Source: Branchiostoma lanceolatum (Eukaryota > Chordata > Leptocardii > Amphioxiformes > Branchiostomatidae). Taken from it: 64,000 nt of DNA. The translations under genes and the position numbers were made by a program. The stretch covers positions 6,267,501 to 6,331,500 of the forward strand of contig NC_089726.1 in NCBI RefSeq assembly GCF_035083965.1. Reading direction: 5' to 3'. Numbering within the stretch: position 1 is the stretch's first letter; every line of letters starts with the position of its first letter. The notes beneath the pieces were generated by a model, which was not told where the DNA came from, did not search any database, and saw nothing but the letters and a program-made list of their open reading frames with translations. Below, in pieces: positions 11,392-21,777 of the stretch.

Positions 11392-12200
11392 AACTCATTA
11401 AATTACTAGAAAGAATATTAAAACCCTTACTAGTGATTTAATGAGCTAGCATGCCTCTAACTCATTAAATCACTATAACAGTATCTTTAAAACCCTTACT
11501 AGTGATTTAATGAGCTAGCATGCCTCTAACTCATTAAATCACTATAACAGAATCTTTAAAACCCTTACTAGTGATTTAATGAGCTAGCATGCCTCTAACT
11601 CATTAAATCACTATAACAGAATCTTTAAATCCCTTACTAGTGATTTAATGAGCTAGCATGCCTCTAACTCATTAAATCACTATAACAGAATCTTTAAATC
11701 CCTTACTAGTGATTTAATGAGCTAGCATGCCTCTAACTCATTAAATCACTATAACAGAATCTTTAAATCCCTTACTAGTGATTTAATGAGCTAGCATGCC
11801 TCTAACTCATTAAATCACTATAGCAGAATCTTTAAATCCCTTACTAGTGATTTAATGAGCTAGCATGCCTCTAACTCATTAAATCACTATAACAGAATCT
11901 TTAAATCCCTTACTAGTGATTTAATGAGCTAGCATGCCTCTAACTCATTAAATCACTATAACAGAATCTTTAAATCCCTTACTAGTGATTTAATGAGCTA
12001 GCATGCCTCTAACTCATTAAATCACTATAACGGAATCTTTAAAACACTTACTAGTGATTTAATGAGCTAGCATGCCTCTAACTCATTAAATCACTATAAC
12101 AGAATCTTTAAAACACTTACTAGTGATTTAATGAGCTAGCATGCCTCTAACTCATTAAATCACTATAACAGAATCTTTACATCCACTTATTTTTCAATTC
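11392..12200. repeat. Palindromic tandem array L1, 69-bp period, 12 units
   Basis: Units start with CTCATTAAATCACTA and end with TAGTGATTTAATGAG, so each can fold into a hairpin. A GCTAGCATGCCTCTAA linker joins them. The start recurs every 69 bp from 11,461 to 12,151. Units are nearly identical, which suggests recent expansion or homogenisation. Confidence 0.9.
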
Positions 12201-12600
12201 TCTTATAGTGATTTAATGTGCTAAACCCTGTACGGCTGGGCCAGCTGAAAGTATTAAACGGTCGTCGTCACTACGGACCAGATTCAATTACACCTCACAG
12301 CCCTGAGCTGCCGGCCATATGGGCCTCATGTGTTACCATTGGTACGCACGAGAAGAGGCCCAAACGTGTCCATCACGTAAGTCTGGGAATGTACTAACGA
12401 TATGGTTATCTATTACCAAGGAGCCATATCGCTGCTAGTCAAAGCATAATCTGAACAAGTTACTCGTTTCTCTCTTTTTCCACTGGTAAGTAACAGAAAG
12501 AGGACGTTTTGAGGCGGTTTACTTAAGGATATATAAATGTCCTTGGTTTACCTGGGTTTCTGAACATTTTTTTTCTTTCATGTCTCCCGACATCTGCTTC
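12189..12600 (+). repeat. Foldback module copy 1
   Basis: It begins in a diverged half-palindrome (TTATAGTGATTTAATGTGC) and continues through GGCTGGGCCAGCTGAAAG, CTGCCGGCCATATGGGCC and ACGAGAAGAGGCCCAAACG. It ends in a remnant MITE terminus (ACATCTGCTTCGAGAG) where copies 2 and 3 hold a whole MITE. It has an extra AAGGATATATAAATGTCC insertion. Confidence 0.75.
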
Positions 12601-12790
12601 GAGAGGCTCATAAATTCACTAGTAAGAAATCATTTAAATCTTTTACTAGTGATTTAATGAGCTAGCAAGCTTCTAACTCATAAAATCACTAGTAAGAGAT
12701 TATTTGAATCCCCTACTAGTGATTTAATGAGCTAGCATGCTTCTGACTCATAAAATCACTAGTAAGAGATTTTTCAATTCTCTTATAGTG
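12600..12790. repeat. Palindromic array L2 (2-3 units)
   Basis: The same palindrome as L1 but with ACTAGTAAGAGATTATTTGAATC centres and GCTAGCATGCTTCT linkers, that is, the sub-variant shared with arrays L3, L4 and the right arm. Confidence 0.75.
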
Positions 12791-13188
12791 ATTTAATGTG
12801 CTAAACCCTGTGCGGCTGGGCCAGCTGAAAGTATTAAACGGTCGTCGTCACTACGGACCAGATTCAATTACACCTCACAGCCCTGAGCTGCCGGCCATAT
12901 GGGCCTCATGTGTGACCATTGGTACGCACGAGAAGAGGCCCAAACGTGTCCATCACGTAAGTCTGGGAATGTACTAACGATACGGTTATCTATTACCAAG
13001 GAGCCATATCGCTGCTAGTCAAAGTATAATCTGAACAAGTGCAACTACACTCTTTACATTACCGTTTCTCTCTTTTCCCACTGGTAAGTAACAGAAAGAG
13101 GACGTTTTGAGGCGGTTTACCTGGGTTTTTGAACTTCTTTTCTTTCTTATTATGTCTCCCGATCGAGAGCGCCTCGCCCCCGTTACCT
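12779..13188 (+). repeat. Foldback module copy 2
   Basis: Near-identical to copy 1 through the CATCACGTAAGTCTGGG and ACTGGTAAGTAACAG stretches. It ends TTATTATGTCTCCCGATCG just before the family A MITE. A short open frame over this part is repeated at the next copy, 972 bp on, but I see no sign that it is a protein. Confidence 0.75.
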
Positions 13189-13352
13189 ACTCTCCAAGCA
13201 GAGGTTGGTGGGAAGATTGTGACCCCTTTATCTTATGCCCCGTCTCTTCAATTCTTGTCCGCTCTCCCCACCAGCGGGTAGCGGACAAAAAACGGGGTCG
13301 GGCATTCGATAAAATGGTCATAATTTCCCCCACCAATATCTGCTTGGAGAGT
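13189..13352. mobile_element. MITE family A copy 5, inside the foldback arm
   Basis: Termini ACTCTCCAAGCAGAGGTTGG and the reverse complement. The hairpin arms carry GGGGTCGGGCAT and ATCTTATGCCCCG-type sequence. The equivalent copies at 14,167 and (inverted) 18,151 show that it was amplified with the module. Confidence 0.8.
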
Positions 13353-13365
13353 ACTGGCTAAATAA

Positions 13366-13755
13366 ACATGCCTCTAACTTATTAAATCACTAGTAAGAAA
13401 TTATTTAAAAGTGATTTAATGAGCTAGCATGCTTCTAACTCATAAAATCACTAGTTAGAGTTTATTTGAATCTCTTCCTAGTGATTTAATGAGCTAGCAT
13501 GCTTCTAACTCATAAAATTAGTAGCAAAACGTTAATTGAATCCCTTACTAGTGATTTAATGAGCTAGCATGCTTCTAACTCATAAAATCACTAGTAAGAG
13601 ATTATTTGAATCCCCTACTAGTGATTTAATGAGCTAGCGTGCTTTTAACTCATAAAATCACTAGTAAGAGATTATTTGAATCTCCTACTAGTGATTTAAT
13701 GAGCTAGCATGCTTTTAACTAATAAAATCACTAGTAAGAGTTTTTTCAATTCTCT
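13366..13755. repeat. Palindromic array L3 (about 6 units)
   Basis: CTCATAAAATCACTAGTAAG / CTACTAGTGATTTAATGAGC units with a roughly 70-bp period. Substitutions are slightly more frequent than in L1. Confidence 0.8.
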
Positions 13756-14166
13756 TATAGTGATTTAATGTGCTACACCCTGTACGGCTGGGCCAGCTGA
13801 AAGTATTACACGGTCGTCGTCGCAACGGACCAGATTCAATTACACCTCACAGCCCTGAGCTGCCGGCCATATGGGCCTCATGTGTTACCATTGGTACGCA
13901 CGAGAAGAGGCCCAAACGTGTCCATCACGTAAGTCTGGGAATGTACTAACGATACGGTTATCTATTACCAAGGAGCCATATCGCTGCTAGTCAAAGTATA
14001 ATCTGAACAAGTGCAACTACACTCTTTACATTACCGTTTCTCTCTTTTCCCACTGGTAAGTAACAGAAAGAGGACGTTTTGAGGCGCTTTACCTGCCATT
14101 GGGTTTTTGAACTTCTTTTCTTTCTTATCATGTCTCCCGATCGAGAGCGCCTCGCCCCCGTTACCT
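13743..14166 (+). repeat. Foldback module copy 3
   Basis: Matches copy 2 over its length apart from scattered changes and a 6-bp insertion (CCTGCCATTGGG against CCTGGG). With the MITE and array it forms a higher-order unit of about 0.97 kb. Confidence 0.75.
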
Positions 14167-14330
14167 ACTCTCCAAGCAGAGGTTGGTGGGAAGATTGTGA
14201 CCCCTTTATCTTATGCCCCGTCTCTTCAATTCTTGTCCGCTCTCCCCACCAGCAGGTAGCGGACAAAAAAAGGGGTCGGGCATATGATAAAATGGTCACA
14301 ATTTCCCCCACCAATATCTGCTTGGAGAGT
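14167..14330. mobile_element. MITE family A copy 6
   Basis: Near-identical to the copy at 13,189 and in the same place relative to the module, so duplicated with it. Confidence 0.8.
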
Positions 14331-14342
14331 ACTGGCTAAATA

Positions 14343-14515
14343 AACATGCCTCTAACTTATTAAATCACTAGTAAGAAATTATTTAAATTCCCTACAAGTA
14401 ATTTAATGAGCTAGCATGCTTCTAACTCATAAAATCACTAGTAAGAGATTATTTGAATCCCCTACTAGTGATTTAATGAGCTAGTATGCTTCTAACTCAT
14501 AAAATCACTAGTAGT
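14343..14515. repeat. Palindromic array L4 (2-3 units)
   Basis: The last left-arm array. It breaks off inside a palindrome after ATCACTAGTAG, where the middle begins (TCCGAGCGAGCTCG). Confidence 0.75.
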
Positions 14516-15494
14516 CCGAGCGAGCTCGACGGGGAGAGAGGGAGAGAGAAATAACAATCGGTTTACCCTGTGCCTTGTGCCTACATGCCTCAGTACTTAT
14601 GACCCATAAGATATCTAATAGTACCGTCATGATAAGTCTAATAAGGATTTTTCCCCCGTGAATTCGACAAGTCGGGAAATCACATCTATATAAATCTAAG
14701 CCTGACATGTTAGCTTTATGTACGGCTGAATTGTCGGGTGGCATATTCAAGACATCGGGAAAAGCCTTTCTAAAAGAGCCTCCTTTGCTAAAATGAGACT
14801 AGTCTTGTTTGTTTGTTTGTTTGTTTTTTTCTGAATACTTCTTTCATTACGGGTTGCGGGCTTTGCAGTGGTAAGGGATTGAGTTTGAATTCCTGACATG
14901 ATACAGAGACAGTACTATTTCAGCATGTGGTTTGTGTTTTAAGTTGATCGCCCTCTACTTGCACCGTGAAAATCAGTGATGAATTGATGGTCACCAAAGT
15001 GGCATGTCAGTTCCGCCATTCCCACAATATCCTGACCGATAACATATGTGGAACATCATGAATTAGTCTTGACATGTCTAACTCTAAGTCATCGCGCGAA
15101 ACGCAGATTGAAAGAGAACACATGATTAGTTAGACGTTCATGTCTGTCATAGTCCATAAAATGAAAGCGACTTTCACCTTGAAGTGAGTCATGATCATGT
15201 GGCGACCGGGCGGCTCCACTTCCGTGCCCGGTACTAATCAGAGGTACAGACCATAATATTGATGATTTAAATATTTTGTTGTCCACCTATTCAAGAATAC
15301 TTAACTCCCGAGGCGAAGCTGCAGTCTCTTGTCTAAAACACTGAAACAGACACGCATACATAAGCTTGATTGAATTTAACGCTAAATCTAATCGAATTAG
15401 GTGGAAAAACATGGTGCGGGCTTGTTCCCGCCGCGGCACGACACATGATCACCACAGCGTTACCACGCCCCAAACCGGAGCAGTCAGTCAGTGT
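14516..15494. other. Middle of the foldback element, unassigned part
   Basis: No ORF with recognisable content and no repeat termini. A (TTTG)n run lies at about 14,806-14,826. I could not find a transposase or a captured gene. Confidence 0.4.
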
Positions 15495-15632
15495 ACTCTC
15501 CAAGCAGAGGTTGAATGGGCAGATCGTCACCGTTTTATCATATGCCGTTTTAATTTTGATTTAAGCGAAAAAATTAAAACGGCATGTGATAAAACGGTGA
15601 CGATCTGCCCATTCAACCTCTGCTTGCAGAGT
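15495..15632. mobile_element. MITE family A copy 7
   Basis: An almost perfect palindrome of 138 bp. The ACTCTCCAAGCAGAGG terminus and CATATGCCGTTTTAATTTTG are mirrored on the right. The loop is only a few bases (ATTTAAGCG). Confidence 0.85.
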
Positions 15633-15932
15633 ACGTCAGTGGAGGCCGGTTTCGCTGTCCTTTTAGTGGCTCATTGATGACAAAAAATGTCCTGATCTGA
15701 ACGAAAAGAAAGTGTTGGACTCGAGGTCCCATGTTTTGAACGCAACTTGCAACGTAGGAAACCCATGACAAATAATAACTGTCTTTAAGCAAAAACGTCA
15801 CGTATTTTGAAAAAAACGTCACGTATTTTGTCTCCGTATTTTTGAAACAGATATATTGTCATATATCATCCATCATCAGGTATAACGCAAACTCCAGCTG
15901 TCAGGGGGTTTATGTCAGTCATGTTGTTTCCT

Positions 15933-16026
15933 ACTCTCCAAGCAGAGGTTGGGAAAGATCGTGACAAAAAACGGGGCATATTGATAAAACGGTCACGATT
16001 TTTCCCACCAACCTCTGCTTGGAGAT
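15933..16026. mobile_element. MITE family A copy 8 (short)
   Basis: 94 bp, ACTCTCCAAGCAGAGGTTGG to the mirrored terminus. The arms carry TCGTGACAAAAAACGGGGC and the matching ACGGTCACGATTTTT. Confidence 0.8.
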
Positions 16027-16136
16027 CTAGACTGTTTCCGACGTAGAAAGCCCTGATCTTACCCAAAAGAATCTACTTTGGCTTTGATCGTATTATTTTA
16101 TCCAGAAACAAACTACGCGACCTGTGTCATATGATC

Positions 16137-16551
16137 TTGTAAGGAAGGCGGGGATGTTAGCGTTCCTTTTGTAATGGATCTTGCTGGTGGGGTGACGAAG
16201 AAGATGACGAGACGACGGAAGACGAGACACAACATAGGTGTAAGAATGTGTGACGCAAAGAATGTGTGACGCAATGGTAGCCGTTGCCGCAATGGAACGT
16301 AAAATGCTAATTGTTGTTTATTTGTTTCTATTTCTTTCGTACGTTCGCCGAACGTGAACGTTTTAACGAGCGCGTTCGCAGAACGCCCTCACTTGAATAA
16401 AGACAGTTGATTTCAAGGATTGAACGTGTCAAGACGTCTTTTATTTAGCTGCGTGTTGTGTCTCGTCTTCCGTCGTCTCGTCATCTTCTTCGTCACCCCA
16501 CCAGCAAGATCCATTACAGAAGGAACGCTAACATCCCCGCCTTCCTTACAA
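16137..16551. mobile_element. Long-hairpin element, 98-bp inverted arms
   Basis: The left arm (16,137-16,234) begins TTGTAAGGAAGGCGGGGATG. The right arm (16,454-16,551) is its near-perfect reverse complement. The 219-bp interior contains the GTTCGCCGAACGTGAACG palindrome and GAATAAAGACAG. No ORF spans it. Confidence 0.75.
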
Positions 16552-17236
16552 TCCCATATGCTGTTTTTATAAGTAATTTGCCGTACACAAATACTCGTCA
16601 GGGTACAGTCCACAATATGGGTGAAAATAGGCTTAAATTTGCCGGTGTTCTCAATATGATATGACACACAGGGGATGTCGTCATACTAGTGCGGGCGACA
16701 CAGATGAAGGACATCATCCGATCGCAAAAGTGAGCAAAACACATGTCTGCCGTGTCTCCTCCACAAGCGACATGATTAACGGTTCGATTTAACGCAACAT
16801 GAGATGAGATGGCAAACCATGATAAGAAGTCAGTACACCATTGTCTAGGAACAGATGTTGGAACGTAATCCTGTTAACAAGAAAGCCAACATTTTTCAAC
16901 TAGTCTAGAGCAGTAAGGAAAGAATATCAATGTCATTTGGGTATGCTGAAGTCTTGGTTGATTAGAACTTAACTCCGAATATATCAGCTGTAAACTTTAT
17001 TTCAACCACATTGAACGTAATCCACTGGAAAATTGTCCCGTGTGTAATGGATTTAACGTTGACTGAAGTGATAGTGTATGTAAATCTCAAGTTAACAGTT
17101 ACTATTCATCTATTTGTTTTACATGCAGTAGTGTATTTTCGTTTTCTTGTCGAGTGAGGTCATAACTGGTCAACGATATGAGCCGATCGCAGAAGTACGT
17201 AGCGGGGGTCGGGGCGAGGGCGGCCACGTTCGTGGA
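16552..17236. other. Middle of the foldback element, right part
   Basis: Mostly unassigned. An ATG at 17,178 opens 29 codons (MSRSQKYVAGVG...) that end at a possible splice donor (CTCAG then GTAAAC) where the inverted module begins. No second exon could be joined, so I do not call a gene. Confidence 0.3.
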
Positions 17237-17605
17237 CATGAAAGAAAAGAAGTTCAAAAACTCAGGTAAACCGCCTCAAAACGTCCTCTTTCTGTTACTT
17301 ACCAGTGGGAAAAGAGAGAAACGGTAATGTAAAGAGTGCAGTTGCACTTGTTCAAATTATACTTTGACTAATAGCGATATGGCTCCTTGGTAATAGATAA
17401 CCGTATCGGTAGTACATTCCCAGACTTACGTGATGGACACGTTTGGGCCTCTTCTCGTGCGTACCGATGGTAACACATAAGGCCCATATGGCCGGCAGCT
17501 CAGGCTAGGGCTGTGAGGTGTAATTGAATCTGGTCCGTAGTGACGACGACCGTTTAATACTTTCAGCTGGCCCAGCCGCACAGGGTTTAGCACATTAAAT
17601 CACTA
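17237..17605 (-). repeat. Foldback module copy 4 (inverted)
   Basis: Reverse complement of the left-arm module, from GAAGTTCAAAAACTCAGG through CAAACGTGTCC-type sequence to GGCCCAGCCGCACAGGG. No MITE follows its inner end, unlike copies 2, 3 and 5. Confidence 0.75.
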
Positions 17606-18145
17606 TAAGAGAATCGAAAAATCTCTTACTAGTGATTTTATGAGTTAGAAGCATGCTAGCTCATTAAATCACTAGTAGGGGATTCAAATAATCTCTTACT
17701 AGTGATTTTATGAGTTAGAAGCATGCTAGCTCATTAAATCACTAGTAGGGGATTCAAATAATCTCTTACTACTGATTTTATGAGTTAGAAGCATGCTAGC
17801 TCATTAAATCACTAGTAGGAGATTCAAATAATCTCTTACTAGTGATTTTATGAGTTAAAAGCACGCTAGCTCATTGAATCACTAGTAGGGGATTCAAATA
17901 ATCTCTTACTAGTGATTTTATGAGTTAGAAGCATGCTAGCTCATTAAATCACTAGTAAGGGATTCAATTAACGTTTTGCTACTGATTTTATGAGTTAGAA
18001 GCATGCTAGCTCATTAAATCACTAGGAAGAGATTCAAATAAACTCTAACTAGTGATTTTATGAGTTAGAAGCATGCTAGCTCATTAAATCACTTTTAAAT
18101 AATTTCTTACTAGTGATTTAATAAGTTAGAGGCATGTTTATTTAG
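17600..18145. repeat. Palindromic array R1 (about 8 units)
   Basis: Period about 70 bp: GCTCATTAAATCACTAGTAG / CTTACTAGTGATTTTATGAG units joined by TTAGAAGCATGCTA, which is the reverse complement of the left linker. Confidence 0.85.
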
Positions 18146-18150
18146 CCAGT

Positions 18151-18314
18151 ACTCTCCAAGCAGATATTGGTGGGGGAAATTGTGACCATTTTATCGAATG
18201 CCCGACCCCGTTTTTTGTCCGCTACCCGCTGGTGGGGAGAGCGGACAAGAATTGAAGAGACGGGGCATAAGATAAAGGGGTCACAATCTTCCCACCAACC
18301 TCTGCTTGGAGAGT
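18151..18314. mobile_element. MITE family A copy 9 (inverted relative to copies 5 and 6)
   Basis: 164 bp, reverse complement of the 13,189 copy with few differences, between array R1 and module copy 5. Confidence 0.8.
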
Positions 18315-18727
18315 AGGTAACGGGGGCGAGGCGCTCTCGATCGGGAGACATAATAAGAAAGAAAAGAAGTTCAAAAACCCAGGTAAACCGCCTCAAAACG
18401 TCCTCTTTCTGTTACTTACCAGTGGGAAAAGCGAGAAACGGTAATGTAAAGAGTGTAGTTGCACTTGTTCAGATTATACTTTGACTAGCAGCGATATGGC
18501 TCCTTGGTAATAGATAACCGTATCGTTAGTACATTCCCAGACTTACGTGATGGACACGTTTGGGCCTCTTCTCGTGCGTACCAATGGTAACACATGAGGC
18601 CCATATGGCCGGCAGCTCAGGGCTGTGTGGTGTAATTGAATCTGGTCCGTAGTGACGACGACCGTTTAATACTTTCAGCTGGCCCAGCCGCACAGGGTTT
18701 AGCACATTAAATCACTATAAGAGAATT
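18315..18727 (-). repeat. Foldback module copy 5 (inverted)
   Basis: Reverse complement of module copy 2, including the CGATCGGGAGACATAATAAG end that abuts the MITE. Confidence 0.75.
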
Positions 18728-19885
18728 GAAAAATCTCTTACTAGTGATTTTATGAGTTAGAAGCATGCTAGCTCATTAAATCACTAGTAGGGGATTCAAA
18801 TAATCTCTTACTAGTGATTTTATGAGTTAGAAGCTTGCTAGCTCATTAAATCACTAGTAAAAGATTTAAATGATTTCGTACTAGTGAATTTATGAGTTAG
18901 AGGCATGCTAGCTCATTAAATCACTAGTAAGGGATTTAAATGATTCCTTACTAGTGATTCTATGAGTTAGAGGCATGCTAGCTCATTAAATCACTAGTAA
19001 GGGATTTAAATTATTCCTTACTAGTGATTTTATGAGTTAGAGGCATGCTAGCTCATTAAATCACTAGTAAGGGATTTAAATGATTCCTTACTAGTGATTC
19101 TATGAGTTAGAGGCATGCTAGCTCATTAAATCACTAGTAAGGGATTTAAATTATTCCTTACTAGTGATTTTATGAGTTAGAAGCATGCTAGCTCATTAAA
19201 TCACTAGTAAGGGAATTAAATAATTCCTTACTAGTGACTTTATGAGTTAGAGGCATGCTAGCTCATTAAATCACTAGTAAGAGGTTTAATTATGCCTTTA
19301 CTAGTGATTTTATGAGTTAGAGGCATGCTAGCTCATTAAATCACTAAAAGGGATTTAAATAACTCCTTACTAGTGATTTTATGAGTTAGAGGCATGGTAG
19401 CTCATTTAATCACTAGTAAGAGATTTAAATGATTCCTTACTAGTGATTTAATGAGTTAGAGACATGCTAGCTCATTAAATCACTAGTAAGTGATATAAAT
19501 AACCTCTTACTAGTGATTTAATGAGTTAGAGGCAAGCTAGCTCATTTAATCACTAGTAAGAGATTTAAATGATTCCTTACTAGTGATTTAATGAGTTAGA
19601 GACATGCTAGCTCATTAAATCACTAGTAAGTGATATAAATAACCTCTTACTAGTGATTTAATGAGTTAGAGGCATGCTAGCTCATTTAATCACTAGAAAG
19701 AGATTTAAATGATTCCTTACTAGTGATTTTATGAGTTAGAGACATGCTAGCTCATTAAATCACTAGTAGGTGATTTTAATAACCTCTTACTAGTGATTTA
19801 ATGAGTTAGAGGCATGCTAACTCATTAAATCACTAGTAAGAGATTTGAAAATTTCTTACTAGTGATTACTGAGAGTTACTCTTAC
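18708..19885. repeat. Palindromic array R2, 70-bp period, about 17 units
   Basis: GCTCATTAAATCACTAGTAAG and mirrored halves repeat every 70 bp. Within the array a two-unit block (GACATGCTAG.. / GGCAAGCTAG..) is itself repeated near 19,400-19,800, so some amplification was in 140-bp steps. Confidence 0.85.
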
Positions 19886-19976
19886 AAAAAATCACTAGCA
19901 CAACTTTTTTTCTTACTTCGTGTTTTGGCATGTTTTACTAATACTAACTAAATAAATGTGTTAAATAATCAAGTCT

Positions 19977-20202
19977 GGAATTTTCCATAGCCTTGAGCGA
20001 AAACCATGGCAACGTATATATGTCAAACAATGTATGTCACTGTAACACCCTGACATACAGAGGTTTTACACAAAATAACCTATTTTGATGTACAGACAAA
20101 TGGGAAATCTTTATTTATCATTATCACCACGTACATGAGCAGGGGAAAAAGTATCATGAGTTTGCTTACATTTTTTTGAATTGAACAAATAATGAATATA
20201 CA
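19977..20202. repeat. Right 226-bp direct repeat flanking the foldback element
   Basis: Identical, as far as I can read, to 11,066-11,291 and in the same orientation. It contains ATCTTTATTTATCATTATC and runs directly into the LINE-like sequence to its right. Confidence 0.9.
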
Positions 20203-20577
20203 CATCACGCACCGAACATTTGATATCAAGAGTATAATACTTATTGAGGCGAGGAAACCACACACGTGGTTTAGTGACAGTCAACATAGTAAGTAAACAG
20301 TTCCCTATTATGACAGTTCCTTGTTGTGCAGGCTAATAGCCCTGTGTAGAATCGACTGTTTCAGCCGTTTCGTCCTTTCGTTTAGAGAGGGCAGAACCGA
20401 TACATCACGTCTGCCCCCGCACGAAATGGTACGTTCAATACTGTCCGCCTGCACCTCATGATCACTACAACCAAGTAGTAATTTTTTTACCAACGGTAAT
20501 TTTGGAGATATATCGCTTTTGTGGTGGCTTACTCCGTACGCGTACGATATCCACACGACTATCCCGCGGATTTCCAA
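20203..20577 (-). mobile_element. LINE ORF2 C-terminal remnant
   Basis: The minus strand (20,577-20,308) encodes about 89 aa ending LNERTKRLKQSILHRAISLH, resembling the tail TKRFKQSILEHY of the LINE at 6.4 kb and RPKRLQDSFLHKAIRLYN at 54 kb. The sequence from here back through the 226-bp repeat could be its 3' UTR. Confidence 0.5.
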
Positions 20578-21640
20578 TACCCTAGCTTATGGCACACCGA
20601 GTTAGACAAAGGCTTATGTCCATGTCCCCTCCCGCACGTGCTTAAGAAACGTTTGTCTTAGACCTCGTCATTGAAACTCTCAGTTTTCATAGCACCACAA
20701 GCTAATTTTCCTGAATATCATTATATTCGAGGGTTTTCGTTTACGATTAGAAAGAATCACGGTCTTCATTTTTTCCGCTGTTGCCAGGTAGACTAGTATA
20801 AACTTATGATTAGATACAGTGCGCGAACGAGACTCGTTCATAATACCGGTAGCGCACAAACCTCGAAACGAGCTATTGTATGAAAATTACAGTGGATTAG
20901 AATGCCAGGTACGGTGATATTAGATACTAACAACTATGTAGACAAATACCTTTAGGAAAGCGGTTGCAGAGGGATGTCCTGAAGAATCCGGCCAGGTAGT
21001 GTCTCCCTGACGACTGATTGTTCGCCAACTGTGACAGCCTGTATGGAGATCTGTAAAGACTTGCGTGAAACTAGAACAGCGGGACACGCATGCGCCTCAA
21101 AACTGGAACAGTAGGACACGCATGGGCCTCACATGGCGGAATTTTCCATCCTGCGTTGAAGCTCATGATTTATTACCAAGTGCTAAGACGTTAAGTGCTT
21201 CTTTATGTAAAAGCGATCTTTCCTGCATCTTTTCTGAACTTGTTAACTCCGATGGTTTACCATTTTCTAAACACAAAGTCTCGGATTTTCATCCTGTTAA
21301 AGCCGTGTGTTTTTGTTTTGGCTATAAAGGTGAATCAGGTCAAAACCATTGAAGCGCAGATGATGGCCTAGTGATCTAGAAGCAGCCAAACAACCACCTT
21401 TGGACACCTTTCCCCTCCCCGTTCAACCGGTATTATCATATAGCCAGATGACGTCCAGTAATCAGAAGTGCCCATTTCTTATCATTTATGACGCCGTAGC
21501 GTCATAGAATTACCACAAACGGGGAATGATAAATATCAAGGACGAATTATTACAATAAATGACCCGTTCGCCTGTTCAAATATGTAGAAATCCCTATAAA
21601 AATACTGTGTTCTTCTACCGTCGAGGTTATTGACCCCGCA
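20578..21640. other. Stretch without a recognised gene
   Basis: An ORF of 95 codons at 21,065-21,352 has no recognisable domain. At 21,068-21,130 a phrase of about 38 bp (GGGACACGCATGCGCCTCA / AGGACACGCATGGGCCTCA) is repeated. Nothing else seen. Confidence 0.4.
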
Positions 21641-21682
21641 TGGTTATAGGGTTCTATGGTTCTAAGGGGTTGCCTTCTCCTT

Positions 21683-21699
21683 CTTCCCTTTGTGTGCGT

Positions 21700-21735
<36 letters not shown>

Positions 21736-21777
21736 GTGTGTGCGTGTGTGTGTGTGTGTGTATGTGTGTGTGTGTTT
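21683..21777. repeat. (TG)n microsatellite
   Basis: About 95 bp of TG/CG-interrupted dinucleotide repeat. Confidence 0.95.

Larger units (their letters stand above)
11292..19976. mobile_element. 8.7-kb foldback element: inverted arms of palindromic repeats around a noncoding middle
   Basis: The ends are imperfect inverted repeats. The core TATTTAGCACATTTATTTAG lies near the left end and its reverse complement, with one mismatch, near the right end. Left arm 11,392-14,515: palindromic arrays alternate with three plus-strand copies of a roughly 400-bp module. Right arm 17,237-19,885: two copies of the module and two arrays, all inverted. The middle (14,516-17,236) has MITEs and a hairpin but no transposase-like ORF. 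Tandem sub-repeats inside long inverted arms with an unrelated middle are the known layout of foldback elements such as Drosophila FB. I infer a non-autonomous member of that structural class, without a family assignment. The 226-bp direct repeats flank it exactly. Confidence 0.75.

Noticed and set aside
11392-12200. CRISPR-like regular array
   Set aside because: Repeats are contiguous palindromes without unique spacers, in an animal genome. It is a satellite.
13107-13361. 84-codon ORF repeated at 14,079 and 18,142
   Set aside because: It is repeated only because the foldback module is repeated, it runs through a MITE palindrome, and its protein has no recognisable features.
11066-20202. LTR retrotransposon with 226-bp LTRs
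   Set aside because: No primer-binding site, polypurine tract, gag or pol between the repeats. The interior has inverted symmetry, and the inverted termini lie just inside the repeats.
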